In this document: piece by piece, positions 1-8,500 of the stretch
Layout of the letters: each line of letters starts with the position of its first letter
Position numbering within the stretch: the first letter of the stretch is position 1
Origin: Porphyrobacter sp.
GTDB lineage: Bacteria; Pseudomonadota; Alphaproteobacteria; Sphingomonadales; Sphingomonadaceae
Length of the DNA: 33,710 nucleotides
Direction of reading: 5' to 3'
NCBI GenBank assembly: GCA_013911835.1
Contig: JACESM010000008.1
Span: 1-33,710 of the forward strand
The notes under the pieces: model-generated
Databases searched by the model: none
The model's input: only the letters and a program-made list of their open reading frames with translations
What the model was told of the DNA's origin: nothing
Position numbers and translations under genes: made by a program

Positions 1-1235
1 GCCGCGCCGACCTCGCCCAGAACGCCGCGCGCCAGATCGAGCCCGACCGCGCCGAGCAATCCGCCCAGACCGAAGGCGATGGCTTGGCTGGCGCCCCACA
101 CGCCCATGCGCACGCCTTCACGCGTGGTCTCGCCCGCGCCCGCCAGCCCCATCATCGATCCGATCGCGGCGACCGCGAAGACGCCGTTGCCGAAGCCGAG
201 GACGAAGAGGTTCGCCTCGAGCGGCCAGGGCGGCCCCGTCACCGCAGCAACCCCCAGCATCCCGAGCGCCAACCCTGAGGCAAGGCAGCCGCCCACCACC
301 CACGGACGCAAGCTCCCCGCCGACCGCGCAGCAAAGGCGCTCCCGCCCACGCCGGCGACGATCATTCCGATCAGGATGCCGCCCTGGTGGAACTGGCCCA
401 CGGTCTTGGTCGAATCCCCCGGCGCCATCCCGAAGATGAGACCCGCAAAGGGCTCGAGGATCAGGTCCTGCATCGAGAAGGCGACCATCGAGACGAAGAT
501 GAAGATGGTGAAGCGCCGCGCGGCAGGCTCGTGCCAGATCTCGACGAGAGCGGCGCGGAAATCGGGGGCGGGCGCGTCATCGGCGCTCTCGCGGAAGCGG
601 CCCGCCTGCCGCTCGAGCCGGAAGGTCGCCAGCACTGTCAGCGCCACCATTACCGCCGCAAGCCCGGCAGCGACCTCGATCAGGCGCTCAGGTGAGTAGG
701 GCTTGAGCAAGGTGCCAACCGTGATCGCCGAGGCGACGATGCCGCCAACCATCATGATCCAGGTAACCGCAGCGGCCGCCGCCCGGCGCTCGGGCGCAAC
801 GCCGCTCGCCAGCAGCGCCAGCGCCGAAGTGCCGCCCGCGCCCACGCCTGCGCCGATCAGCGCATAGGCGAAGACGGCGATCGCGAAGGCGAGCGGGAAG
901 TTTGCCTCCATCATCAGCGTCGCCTGTGTCGCGAGCAGGCCGCCGCCTGCCAGCACCACCAGCCCTCCGATGATCCACATTGTGCGGCTGCCGCCTTTAT
1001 CCGAGGCATGGCCCCACAGCGGGCGGCACAGCTGCACTGCATAATGCCATGCGACCAGCCCGGCGGGGATCGCGGCGAGCAGCTTCAGTTCGACCACCAT
1101 GATGCGGTTGAGCACGGTCGTTGCCAGCATCACCAGCGCGCCGATCGCGGCCTGCACGAGGCCGATGCGGATGATCGCCAACCACCCGAAGCCCTTGGTC
1201 TGGACGGCAGGCGCGGAGGCGAGCGGGGCGTGCAT
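1..1235 (-). CDS. PucC/LhaA-family MFS protein linked to bchG (partial, C-terminus off window)
   Basis: The reading frame stays open from the ATG at 1235 to the left edge, giving about 411 residues without the C-terminus. The N-terminus reads MHAPLASAPAVQTKGFGWLA, and the next part contains the segment TVLNRIMVVELKLLAAIPAG, which closely matches the NGTLNRVMVVELGTPTWLVA segment of the lhaA product in this window. The rest is a series of hydrophobic helices with Gly-rich turns, as expected for a 12-helix major facilitator. The family (PucC/LhaA/BCH2) is thought to help deliver bacteriochlorophyll to or assemble light-harvesting complexes in the inner membrane. The start overlaps the bchG stop by one base (TGATG), so the two are translationally coupled, as in the bchG-ORF428-bchP arrangement of purple bacteria. 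bchP would be expected just beyond the edge. Family assignment is firm; the exact substrate role is inference. Confidence 0.85.
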   Translation of the reverse strand, partial: MHAPLASAPAVQTKGFGWLAIIRIGLVQAAIGALVMLATTVLNRIMVVELKLLAAIPAGLVAWHYAVQLCRPLWGHASDKGGSRTMWIIGGLVVLAGGGLLATQATLMMEANFPLAFAIAVFAYALIGAGVGAGGTSALALLASGVAPERRAAAAAVTWIMMVGGIVASAITVGTLLKPYSPERLIEVAAGLAAVMVALTVLATFRLERQAGRFRESADDAPAPDFRAALVEIWHEPAARRFTIFIFVSMVAFSMQDLILEPFAGLIFGMAPGDSTKTVGQFHQGGILIGMIVAGVGGSAFAARSAGSLRPWVVGGCLASGLALGMLGVAAVTGPPWPLEANLFVLGFGNGVFAVAAIGSMMGLAGAGETTREGVRMGVWGASQAIAFGLGGLLGAVGLDLARGVLGEVGA

Positions 1236-2161
1236 CAGATGGTGCCTCCCAGGCCCAACGCCGCCGCCAGCATCCCCAGCACATAAAGCGTCACGCCCAC
1301 ACCATTGTACCACGGCGCATATTTTGCCGGATCGCGCAGCAGCTTCGGCATCGCGGCAATCTGCGCGGCGAGGACCACCGCGACCGCCGCTGCGCTGATC
1401 ACATGGCCCCACGCCAGAAGGAGCGCGATCACCACCACCTGTGCGGCGGCCATGGTGACGCAGGCGAGCTGCGCGGCGCGGCTCACCCCGAGCACCACGG
1501 GCAGCGAGGTGAGGCCGGTCTGGCGGTCACCCTCGACCGCCTTGAAATCATTCAGCACCATGATCCCGTGCGCGCCCAGCGAATAGAGCACCAGCACCGC
1601 GATCACTTCCACAGAGGGCATCGCGCCGAGCATCACGGCAGCGCCGGTGAACCAACTCAGCCCTTCATAGGTCAGCCCGCACACCAGCGGGCCGAGCCAG
1701 CCATTGGCCTTGAAGCGCAGCGGCGGGGCGGAATAGGCCCAGGCGAAAGCGAGGCCGACAAGGCCAGCGACAAACACGATCGGGCCGAGCAGCCAGGCGA
1801 CGCACGCCGAGATAAGCGTGGCGAAGATCGCAATATACAGCCCCCAGCGCCCCGGGATCCTTCCCGAGGGGATCGGGCGATGCGGCTCGTTGATGGCATC
1901 GACATGGCGGTCGAACCAGTCGTTGACCGCTTGGGATGTGCCGCAAACCAGCGGCCCCGCAAGCAGAACGCCGCCCGCGACAAACCACCAGCGCCCCTCC
2001 AGCCCCGCGCCCGAGGACACGGCGCCGCACATGAAGGCCCACATCGGCGGGAACCAGGTGATGGGTTTGAGCAGTTCGAGCACGTCAGCCGCTTTCGGCC
2101 CGCCGCCGGGGCGCGATGCCGGGGTGGGCACGGTGCGAGTCGAAGGTACCGAGTGCTCCAT
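1235..2161 (-). CDS. bchG: bacteriochlorophyll synthase (bacteriochlorophyllide prenyltransferase) BchG
   Basis: The product of 308 residues is a UbiA-superfamily integral membrane prenyltransferase that esterifies bacteriochlorophyllide a with a geranylgeranyl or phytyl diphosphate tail, the last stage of bacteriochlorophyll synthesis. The first Mg-diphosphate motif NDWFDRHVD is at residues 80-88, followed by the chlorophyll-synthase-type segment EPHRPIPSGRI. The second aspartate-rich motif NDFKAVEGDRQ is at residues 204-214. About eight hydrophobic segments surround these motifs, and the length is normal for BchG. It is followed by a coupled PucC-like gene and preceded, across a 300-bp gap, by ppsR. 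The conserved body (LKPITWFPPMWAF) begins around residue 31, so the N-terminal 25 or so residues are variable and the precise start is less certain. A PpsR-like inverted repeat lies 30-47 bp upstream. Confidence 0.95.
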   Translation of the reverse strand: MEHSVPSTRTVPTPASRPGGGPKAADVLELLKPITWFPPMWAFMCGAVSSGAGLEGRWWFVAGGVLLAGPLVCGTSQAVNDWFDRHVDAINEPHRPIPSGRIPGRWGLYIAIFATLISACVAWLLGPIVFVAGLVGLAFAWAYSAPPLRFKANGWLGPLVCGLTYEGLSWFTGAAVMLGAMPSVEVIAVLVLYSLGAHGIMVLNDFKAVEGDRQTGLTSLPVVLGVSRAAQLACVTMAAAQVVVIALLLAWGHVISAAAVAVVLAAQIAAMPKLLRDPAKYAPWYNGVGVTLYVLGMLAAALGLGGTI

Positions 2162-2167
2162 GATGCG

Positions 2168-2196
2168 AGGCTATGCCTGACATGCAATAGCGTCAA
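2168..2196 (-). promoter_or_regulatory. candidate sigma70-type promoter for bchG
   Basis: Read leftward, TTGACG (2196 to 2191) is separated by 17 bp from TAGCCT (2173 to 2168). The -35 hexamer forms one arm of the PpsR-like inverted repeat. The -10 match is poor, and the predicted transcript would begin almost at the annotated ATG. Either the mRNA is nearly leaderless, the true start codon is further downstream, or the promoter lies elsewhere in the gap. Confidence 0.3.
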
Positions 2197-2208
2197 ATTG
2201 TTTTGACA
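2191..2208. promoter_or_regulatory. PpsR/CrtJ-like operator upstream of bchG
   Basis: The + strand reads CGTCAAATTGTTTTGACA; the other strand reads TGTCAAAACAATTTGACG. This matches the known PpsR/CrtJ consensus TGT-N12-ACA except for one base in one half-site, and the arms GTCAAA/TTTGAC are symmetrical. It overlaps the proposed -35 of bchG, so bound repressor would compete with RNA polymerase. The ppsR gene is the upstream neighbour, which supports the assignment. Confidence 0.6.
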
Positions 2209-2261
2209 CTTTGAGTCGGGCAACTGGCGCTTTTTCCGTTCACAATCGTCAAGGCGGTGTT

Positions 2262-2306
2262 GGACATGTCATGCCGGGACATGTCCGGCGGATTGACAGT
2301 TGGACA
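2262..2306. repeat. cluster of GGACATGTC repeats / TGTC-GACA half-sites
   Basis: GGACATGTC occurs at 2262-2270 and 2277-2285, a 15-bp period; the second copy extends to the perfect palindrome GGACATGTCC. Two further GACA elements follow at 2295-2298 and 2303-2306. Pairings such as TGTC(2282)...GACA(2298) give TGT-N11-ACA, one base off PpsR spacing. They could be auxiliary PpsR sites or sites for another dimeric regulator. Confidence 0.45.
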
Positions 2307-2438
2307 ATTGCTGCCTGACCGGAAGGCTGGGCGCATTGCCATGTCATATGCAGGTGGTGCGCGGGTCGTGAGCATGTGGTGCGCGGGCGGTCGCGAAACC
2401 GGCGGGGGGCGCAGCGGGGTGCTTTCGCGCGGTAATGG

Positions 2439-2454
2439 TGCCCTACAAAGGGCA
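2439..2454 (-). terminator. short hairpin after ppsR
   Basis: TGCCCT-ACAA-AGGGCA forms a 6-bp stem with a 4-nt loop, beginning 8 bp past the ppsR stop codon. There is no U-tract on the leftward transcript, so it may be only a weak terminator or a 3'-end stabilising hairpin. Confidence 0.3.
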
Positions 2455-2461
2455 GCCAAGC

Positions 2462-3883
2462 CTACTCGTTATCGCCGGTCAGATTGCCGAGCCCGTAACG
2501 GTGGAGCTTGGAATAGAGGCTCTGACGCGACAGGCCGAGGATTTCGGCTGCCGAGGCGCGGTTGTCCGAGGTGTAGCTGAGTGCCGCCTCGATGCAGAGA
2601 CGCTCGATCAGGTCGGTGCTTTCGCGCACAATGTCCTTGAGGCTCATGCGGCCGACCAGCTCGGTCAGCTGCTCGACCGAGCGCGGGAGATCCTGCTGCC
2701 CCGGCGGCAGATCGCGCAAGCGGCGACCCACGGGGCGGATGACGAAGGCGTAATAGCCATCCTCACCCGAAGTGCGAACCGCAGACAATTCAACCGGTTC
2801 GCCTTCAATGTCATGGCCGACGCGCAGCACCGTCGCGACATTGCGCGCGGCACCGTGCTGGTCGATCTGGCCCTCGATCAGGTCAAGATCGATGCCCGGC
2901 CGACCGATCGATTCCGACAGGTGCCGCCCGCGCAGCTGATCAACGCTCGCGGCCTGGAGCATCTCGACGAAGGCGGCGTTGGCGGTGACGATCTCGAGAT
3001 TGCTGTCAGCCACCACGAAAGCGTCAGGCATCTGGTCAACCAGCGCCAGAACGGGGGAAAACTCGCCCGCAGGCCGGTCAGTTGCGGGAACGAGCCGAAC
3101 CAGCAGGAACTGGCCGCGATCCTGGGTGAAGCCGTTGATGCTCGCCATGACCTCACGCTGGCCGCGCGCGATGCGGATGCGCGCAGGGCTGACCGTATCG
3201 GACACCAGCGCCGCGCCGACGAGCGATTGCAGGGCCTCCTGCGCGCTCTTGTCGATGAAGGTCGCAAGCTTCTTGCCCGGCAGCCCGCCCGGTCGCAGGC
3301 CGACCAGCACATGGGCCGCCGGATTCGCCTCGCGGATGCGCAGCGTGCCAGCCTCGACGATCATCACCGGCTCGATCGAACGCTCGAACAGCATGCGATA
3401 GCGCGCTTCGAGCTGGCGCATCCGCAGATAGTCGCGCTCGAGCGATTGCTGCACCTGGAGCAGGCGCTGCTGGAGCTTGCCCGCCTCACGCAGATCGCGG
3501 CCGAAGGCGATGCGGTGCTCGCCACCGTTGACGCTGAGCACAGCATAGCGGATTGGTACGTCGCCATCGCGAGAGGGGTGGTTGACCTGCCGCCAGTGCT
3601 GCACCTCGCCGCGCCGGGCGGCGGCGAGCATCTCCATGATTTTGGGGCGGGATTCGTCTGTGACAGTCTCGATCCAGTTGCTGCCGACGAAGCCCGCGAA
3701 GCTCGGAAACTCGCGCGGGTCGAAAGCCGCATCGAGGATCGTTCCGGTATCGTCGAGCACCAGCGTCACATCGCCTGCCACCATCGCCAGCTTCATCGCC
3801 GCATCGGCATCGAGCGTGTTGAACAGCTCCGCGGCCTTCCCGAACGGGTGCTTGCCTTCAATAGAGTGTTTGCGGGTGAGCAT
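2462..3883 (-). CDS. ppsR: photosynthesis gene repressor PpsR/CrtJ
   Basis: The product of 473 residues is the redox-responsive repressor that binds TGT-N12-ACA palindromes and represses bch, crt and puc-type genes under oxygen. An N-terminal domain (about 30-140) is followed by a glutamine-rich helix (KLQQRLLQVQQSLERDYLRM, about 135-155), two PAS domains (about 160-275 and 285-390) and a C-terminal Fis-type helix-turn-helix (about 425-470) with SDNRASAAEILGLSRQSLYS. The only cysteine in the protein is Cys430, in RLCIEAAL at the start of the HTH, the position of the redox-active cysteine of CrtJ/PpsR. The second cysteine that R. sphaeroides PpsR has between its PAS domains is absent. It lies 10 bp after ppaA, in the same orientation, so the two are probably co-transcribed. 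Length and order are typical. Confidence 0.95.
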   Translation of the reverse strand: MLTRKHSIEGKHPFGKAAELFNTLDADAAMKLAMVAGDVTLVLDDTGTILDAAFDPREFPSFAGFVGSNWIETVTDESRPKIMEMLAAARRGEVQHWRQVNHPSRDGDVPIRYAVLSVNGGEHRIAFGRDLREAGKLQQRLLQVQQSLERDYLRMRQLEARYRMLFERSIEPVMIVEAGTLRIREANPAAHVLVGLRPGGLPGKKLATFIDKSAQEALQSLVGAALVSDTVSPARIRIARGQREVMASINGFTQDRGQFLLVRLVPATDRPAGEFSPVLALVDQMPDAFVVADSNLEIVTANAAFVEMLQAASVDQLRGRHLSESIGRPGIDLDLIEGQIDQHGAARNVATVLRVGHDIEGEPVELSAVRTSGEDGYYAFVIRPVGRRLRDLPPGQQDLPRSVEQLTELVGRMSLKDIVRESTDLIERLCIEAALSYTSDNRASAAEILGLSRQSLYSKLHRYGLGNLTGDNE

Positions 3884-3893
3884 CGGGCTGGAC

Positions 3894-4778
3894 CTACCCG
3901 AGGTTCAGATCACGGGCAGCAGCAGTCTTCACCAGGCTGTTTGCGAGTTCCAGCGCCGCAAGTGCGTCCGCCCCTGTACCGTCTGCCCCAACTTCCATCG
4001 CCAATCCGGGATTCTCGTTAATCATTCGCCCGCCGACAAGCACGATGATGTGTGGGTTGGCGGAGACATTGCGCACCGCCCTGATGAGGTTGCTCAGGGC
4101 GGCGCTAGGGCAATCCCGGGCGAGCGTCAATCCGAGGAGGTCGAAGGACTGCCGGGCGAGCCGGTCAAGCAGTTCGCGGCGTTCCGGCTTGACCAGCGCC
4201 TCGCTGCGCCAGCCGCTGCGGGCGAAAACCTCGTCGATCATCAGCGTTCCGAAGTTGTGATGATCGCCGGGCATCGGCGAGAACAGCGCGCTACAGGGCG
4301 TCGCCATGCCCAAAAGGTCGACTGGCGAGCGCGCCGCGACTTCGCGCATCACTTCCTGCAGGCGCCACAAGCCCATTGTAACATCGAGGAAATCGCACTC
4401 GTCGCGCTCCCACATCTCGCCCAGCTTGCGGGCGGCGGGGGCGAGGAGGTCAAGGCAGATGGTCTCGACACTGGCACCCTTGGCGATGAAGCCGTCAACC
4501 TCTTCGAGCAGCGCGGCCGCTTCGAGCCGCAACGGCAGCAGGGCAAAGTGGGCGGCCTCGTCAGGGGTGATCGAGCGGAGCAGGCGAGATCGGGTGCGGG
4601 TCTCGGTGGCGGAATGCGCCATGAGGAGGCGCGGAATGATCTCGCTCTCGATGATGGTGTTGACCGAATCATGCTGTTCGGCCTGCCCCGATGCCCGGCG
4701 GCTGACAGCTTCGAGCGGGGCGGTGATCACCCCGCGTAAACCTGCGCCAAACATCCCCGATGCCTTGGACTCTCCCAT
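3894..4778 (-). CDS. ppaA: PpaA/AerR-type cobalamin-binding antirepressor of PpsR
   Basis: The product of 294 residues has a helical N-terminal half and a C-terminal B12-binding fold. The canonical cobalamin motif DxHxxG is present as DHHNFG at residues 172-177, with His174 the predicted lower axial ligand. The helical segment before it (WERDECDFLDVTMGLWRLQEVM) resembles the cap region of B12 photoreceptors. In Rhodobacter, AerR/PpaA binds hydroxocobalamin and, in a light-dependent way, modulates CrtJ/PpsR. Location immediately upstream of ppsR and divergent from bchF matches the classical arrangement. The first 40 residues look poorly conserved, and a shorter start is possible. Light sensing through B12 here is inferred from the family. 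Confidence 0.9.
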   Translation of the reverse strand: MGESKASGMFGAGLRGVITAPLEAVSRRASGQAEQHDSVNTIIESEIIPRLLMAHSATETRTRSRLLRSITPDEAAHFALLPLRLEAAALLEEVDGFIAKGASVETICLDLLAPAARKLGEMWERDECDFLDVTMGLWRLQEVMREVAARSPVDLLGMATPCSALFSPMPGDHHNFGTLMIDEVFARSGWRSEALVKPERRELLDRLARQSFDLLGLTLARDCPSAALSNLIRAVRNVSANPHIIVLVGGRMINENPGLAMEVGADGTGADALAALELANSLVKTAAARDLNLG

Positions 4779-4948
4779 TCGTCAGACCCTCCCAGGTCGT
4801 GCGGACGAACCTTCCGCAGGAGGTAGTGACCGCCCCGAAGGCAGCCCTTGGCTCTGATCCCGAAAAGCCAGCGACTCCTGTCTACGCCTTTTTCGCTCGT
4901 GGCGCAAACGTCCTTACCCACGATCGGCAAATCGTCAACAAGACTGAA

Positions 4949-4966
4949 CGTCCAATTCAGTTGACA
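4949..4966. promoter_or_regulatory. PpsR/CrtJ-like operator at the bchF promoter
   Basis: CGTCCAATTCAGTTGACA matches the TGT-N12-ACA consensus except for the first base, exactly the same deviation as the bchG site (CGTCAAATTGTTTTGACA). Its right arm is the TTGACA -35 hexamer of the proposed bchF promoter. Confidence 0.55.
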
Positions 4967-4988
4967 CTCAAGTTGGAAAGCGTAAATC
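4961..4988 (+). promoter_or_regulatory. candidate sigma70 promoter for the bchF superoperon
   Basis: A perfect TTGACA (4961-4966) is followed after 16 bp by TAAATC (4983-4988), a weak -10. The predicted start site near 4994 leaves a leader of about 25 nt before bchF. The -35 lies inside the PpsR-like operator. Confidence 0.45.
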
Positions 4989-5020
4989 TTCGAGTCTGAG
5001 AGAAAAGGCTAACGCGACAA

Positions 5021-6870
<1,850 letters not shown>

Positions 6871-6874
6871 CGCC

Positions 6875-8500
6875 ATGCAGCTCGCCGTCTGGACCTATGA
6901 AGGCCCGCCCCACGTCGGCGCGATGCGCGTCGCGACCGCGATGGAGAAGCTCCACTACGTGCTCCACGCACCGCAGGGCGATACCTATGCCGACCTGCTG
7001 TTCACGATGATCGAGCGGCGTTCCAAGCGCCCGCCCGTCACCTATACCACCTTCGAAGCGCGCGATCTGGGCAAGGATACCGCGCAGATCTTTCAGGATG
7101 CGGCCCGCGACGCTGTCGCCCGGTTCAACCCGCAGGCGATCATCGTCGGCGCGTCCTGCACCGCCGAGCTGATCCAGGATGACCCTGCGGGCCTGTCCGA
7201 AGCGATGGGCCTGCCGGTGCCGGTGATCCCGCTCGAACTGCCGAGCTATCAGCGCAAGGAGAACTGGGGCGCGGCGGAGACCTTCTACCAGATCGTCCGT
7301 ACCCTCGCCGACAAGTCGGTGGTGCGCGCGCCCCGTGAAGGCCGCCGGGCGCGGGCCAATATCCTTGGGCCCACCGCCTTGGGCTTCCGCCACCGCGACG
7401 ATTTGGTGGAAATTCGCAAGATTCTCGACGCCCTTGGCGTAGAGGTGAACCTCGTGGCCCCGCTGGGCGCTACGCCGGAGGACATTACCCGGATCGGCCA
7501 TGCCGATTTCAACATCGTCCTCTACCCTGAAATCGCAGATGAGGCCGCCCGCTGGCTCGAAAAGACTTTCGATCAGCCCGCAGTGCGGACCATCCCTATC
7601 GGCGTGGGAGCGACTCGCTCTTTCATTGCCGACGTCGCCGAGCTGGCAGGTGCAGATCCCACGCCTGCCCTCGGCGACACCTCTTCCCGGATGCCCTGGT
7701 GGTCACGGTCGGTCGATTCGACCTACCTCACCTCCAAGCGCGTCTTCATCTTCGGTGACGCCACCCACGCCGTCGCCGCCGCCCGGATCGCACGCGAGGA
7801 ACTGGGCTTCGAGGTCTGCGGCCTCGGCTGCTACGCCCGCGAATTCGCCCGTGAAGTCCGCGCCGAGGCTGCGCGCTGCGGCATCGAGGCGCTGATCACC
7901 GACGATCATCTCGCGGTGGAAGATGCCATCGCTGCCGCTGCGCCCGAACTGGTGCTCGGCACGCAGATGGAACGCCACATTGCCAAGCGGCTCGGCATCC
8001 CCTGCGCTGTGATCTCCGCGCCGGTGCACGTGCAGGATTTCCCCGCCCGCCACTCGCCTCAGATGGGGTTCGAGGGCGCCAATGTGATCTTCGACACATG
8101 GGTTCACCCGCTGGTGATGGGCCTCGAAGAGCACCTCCTCACCATGTTCCGCGAGGATTTCGAGTTTTCAGACGAAGCCGGCGCATCGCACCACGCGGCT
8201 ATCCTCCCCCACAGGGGGAGGGGGACCAGCGATGCTGGTGGAGGGGCGAGCGGCGCTTCCACACCCGACAGCCTTTCGGATCGCGGTGGCTCGCCCCTCC
8301 ACCATCCTTTGGATGGTCCCCCTCCCCTTGCAGGGGAGGACAACCTCTGGACCGCCGAAGCCGAGCGGGAACTGAAGAAAATCCCTTTCTTCGTGCGCGG
8401 CAAGGCCCGTCGCAACACCGAGAATTTCGCCGCCGCCGAGGGGCGCCGCCAGATCGATCTCGAAACGCTCTACGACGCCAAGGCGCATTATGCACGGTAG
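6875..8500 (+). CDS. bchB: light-independent protochlorophyllide reductase subunit B (BchB), with an in-frame palindromic repeat
   Basis: The product of 541 residues is the second catalytic subunit of dark-operative protochlorophyllide reductase. The ATG at 6875 was chosen because it sits 9 bp after GGAGG and gives the family N-terminus [20 protein letters not shown]; the frame also stays open further upstream within bchN, but without homology. Asp36 ([10 protein letters not shown]) is the unusual aspartate ligand of the NB cluster known in R. capsulatus BchB. The NifD-like body ends near REDFEFSDE. Residues about 443-489 are then encoded by a palindromic repeat (8202-8340) and are low-complexity, rich in Gly, Ser and Pro. 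The usual small C-terminal domain resumes at [20 protein letters not shown]. The segment lies in the interdomain linker, so activity is probably kept. The stop overlaps bchH by 11 bp. Confidence 0.96.
   Translation: MQLAVWTYEGPPHVGAMRVATAMEKLHYVLHAPQGDTYADLLFTMIERRSKRPPVTYTTFEARDLGKDTAQIFQDAARDAVARFNPQAIIVGASCTAELIQDDPAGLSEAMGLPVPVIPLELPSYQRKENWGAAETFYQIVRTLADKSVVRAPREGRRARANILGPTALGFRHRDDLVEIRKILDALGVEVNLVAPLGATPEDITRIGHADFNIVLYPEIADEAARWLEKTFDQPAVRTIPIGVGATRSFIADVAELAGADPTPALGDTSSRMPWWSRSVDSTYLTSKRVFIFGDATHAVAAARIAREELGFEVCGLGCYAREFAREVRAEAARCGIEALITDDHLAVEDAIAAAAPELVLGTQMERHIAKRLGIPCAVISAPVHVQDFPARHSPQMGFEGANVIFDTWVHPLVMGLEEHLLTMFREDFEFSDEAGASHHAAILPHRGRGTSDAGGGASGASTPDSLSDRGGSPLHHPLDGPPPLAGEDNLWTAEAERELKKIPFFVRGKARRNTENFAAAEGRRQIDLETLYDAKAHYAR
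8202..8340. repeat. palindromic interspersed repeat inserted in bchB
   Basis: The left arm (8202-8251) and right arm (8289-8340) are inverted copies of each other over about 50 bp with only a few mismatches. Examples are GGGGGACCA...GGTGGAGGGGCGAGC on the left and GCTCGCCCCTCCACC...TGGTCCCCCTCCCC on the right. Each arm is itself a hairpin (CCTCCCCC-aca-GGGGGAGG; CCCCTCCCC-ttgca-GGGGAGG). A 37-bp centre separates them. Such GGGGGACCA/GGTGGAGGGG palindromes are, from memory, abundant between genes of sphingomonads and relatives. Here it is translated in frame without a stop. No second copy was seen in this window. Confidence 0.85.

Larger units (their letters stand above)
2162..2461. other. intergenic region between ppsR and bchG
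   Basis: These 300 bp contain no convincing gene on either strand. They hold the presumed leftward promoter of bchG at the left end, a PpsR/CrtJ-like inverted repeat (2191-2208), a cluster of TGTC/GACA half-sites (2262-2306), a 12-bp direct repeat GTGGTGCGCGGG (2354-2365 and 2376-2387) and a short hairpin just after the ppsR stop. The left part is more AT-rich than the surrounding coding DNA, as usual for a promoter. Confidence 0.7.
4779..5020. promoter_or_regulatory. divergent promoter region ppaA / bchF with tandem PpsR-like sites
   Basis: This 242-bp gap drives ppaA-ppsR leftward and the bchF superoperon rightward. Two PpsR-like elements share two bases. CGT-N12-ACG at 4933-4950 overlaps a leftward -35 TTGACG (4938 to 4933) with TAAGGA 16 bp further on. 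CGT-N12-ACA at 4949-4966 overlaps a rightward -35 TTGACA (4961-4966) with TAAATC 16 bp further on. The symmetry suggests joint repression and autoregulation by PpsR. The sites deviate from TGT-N12-ACA by one or two bases. Confidence 0.55.

Noticed and set aside
2435..4021. Long rightward open frame opposite ppsR (528 residues)
   Set aside because: It is antisense to a well-supported ppsR with PAS and HTH domains; its composition (Arg, Ala, His, Asp-rich) is that of a shadow frame in GC-rich DNA.
8202..8340. Possible CRISPR or transposon terminal repeats
   Set aside because: There is one pair of inverted arms, no regularly spaced spacers and no transposase; a palindromic interspersed repeat explains it better.
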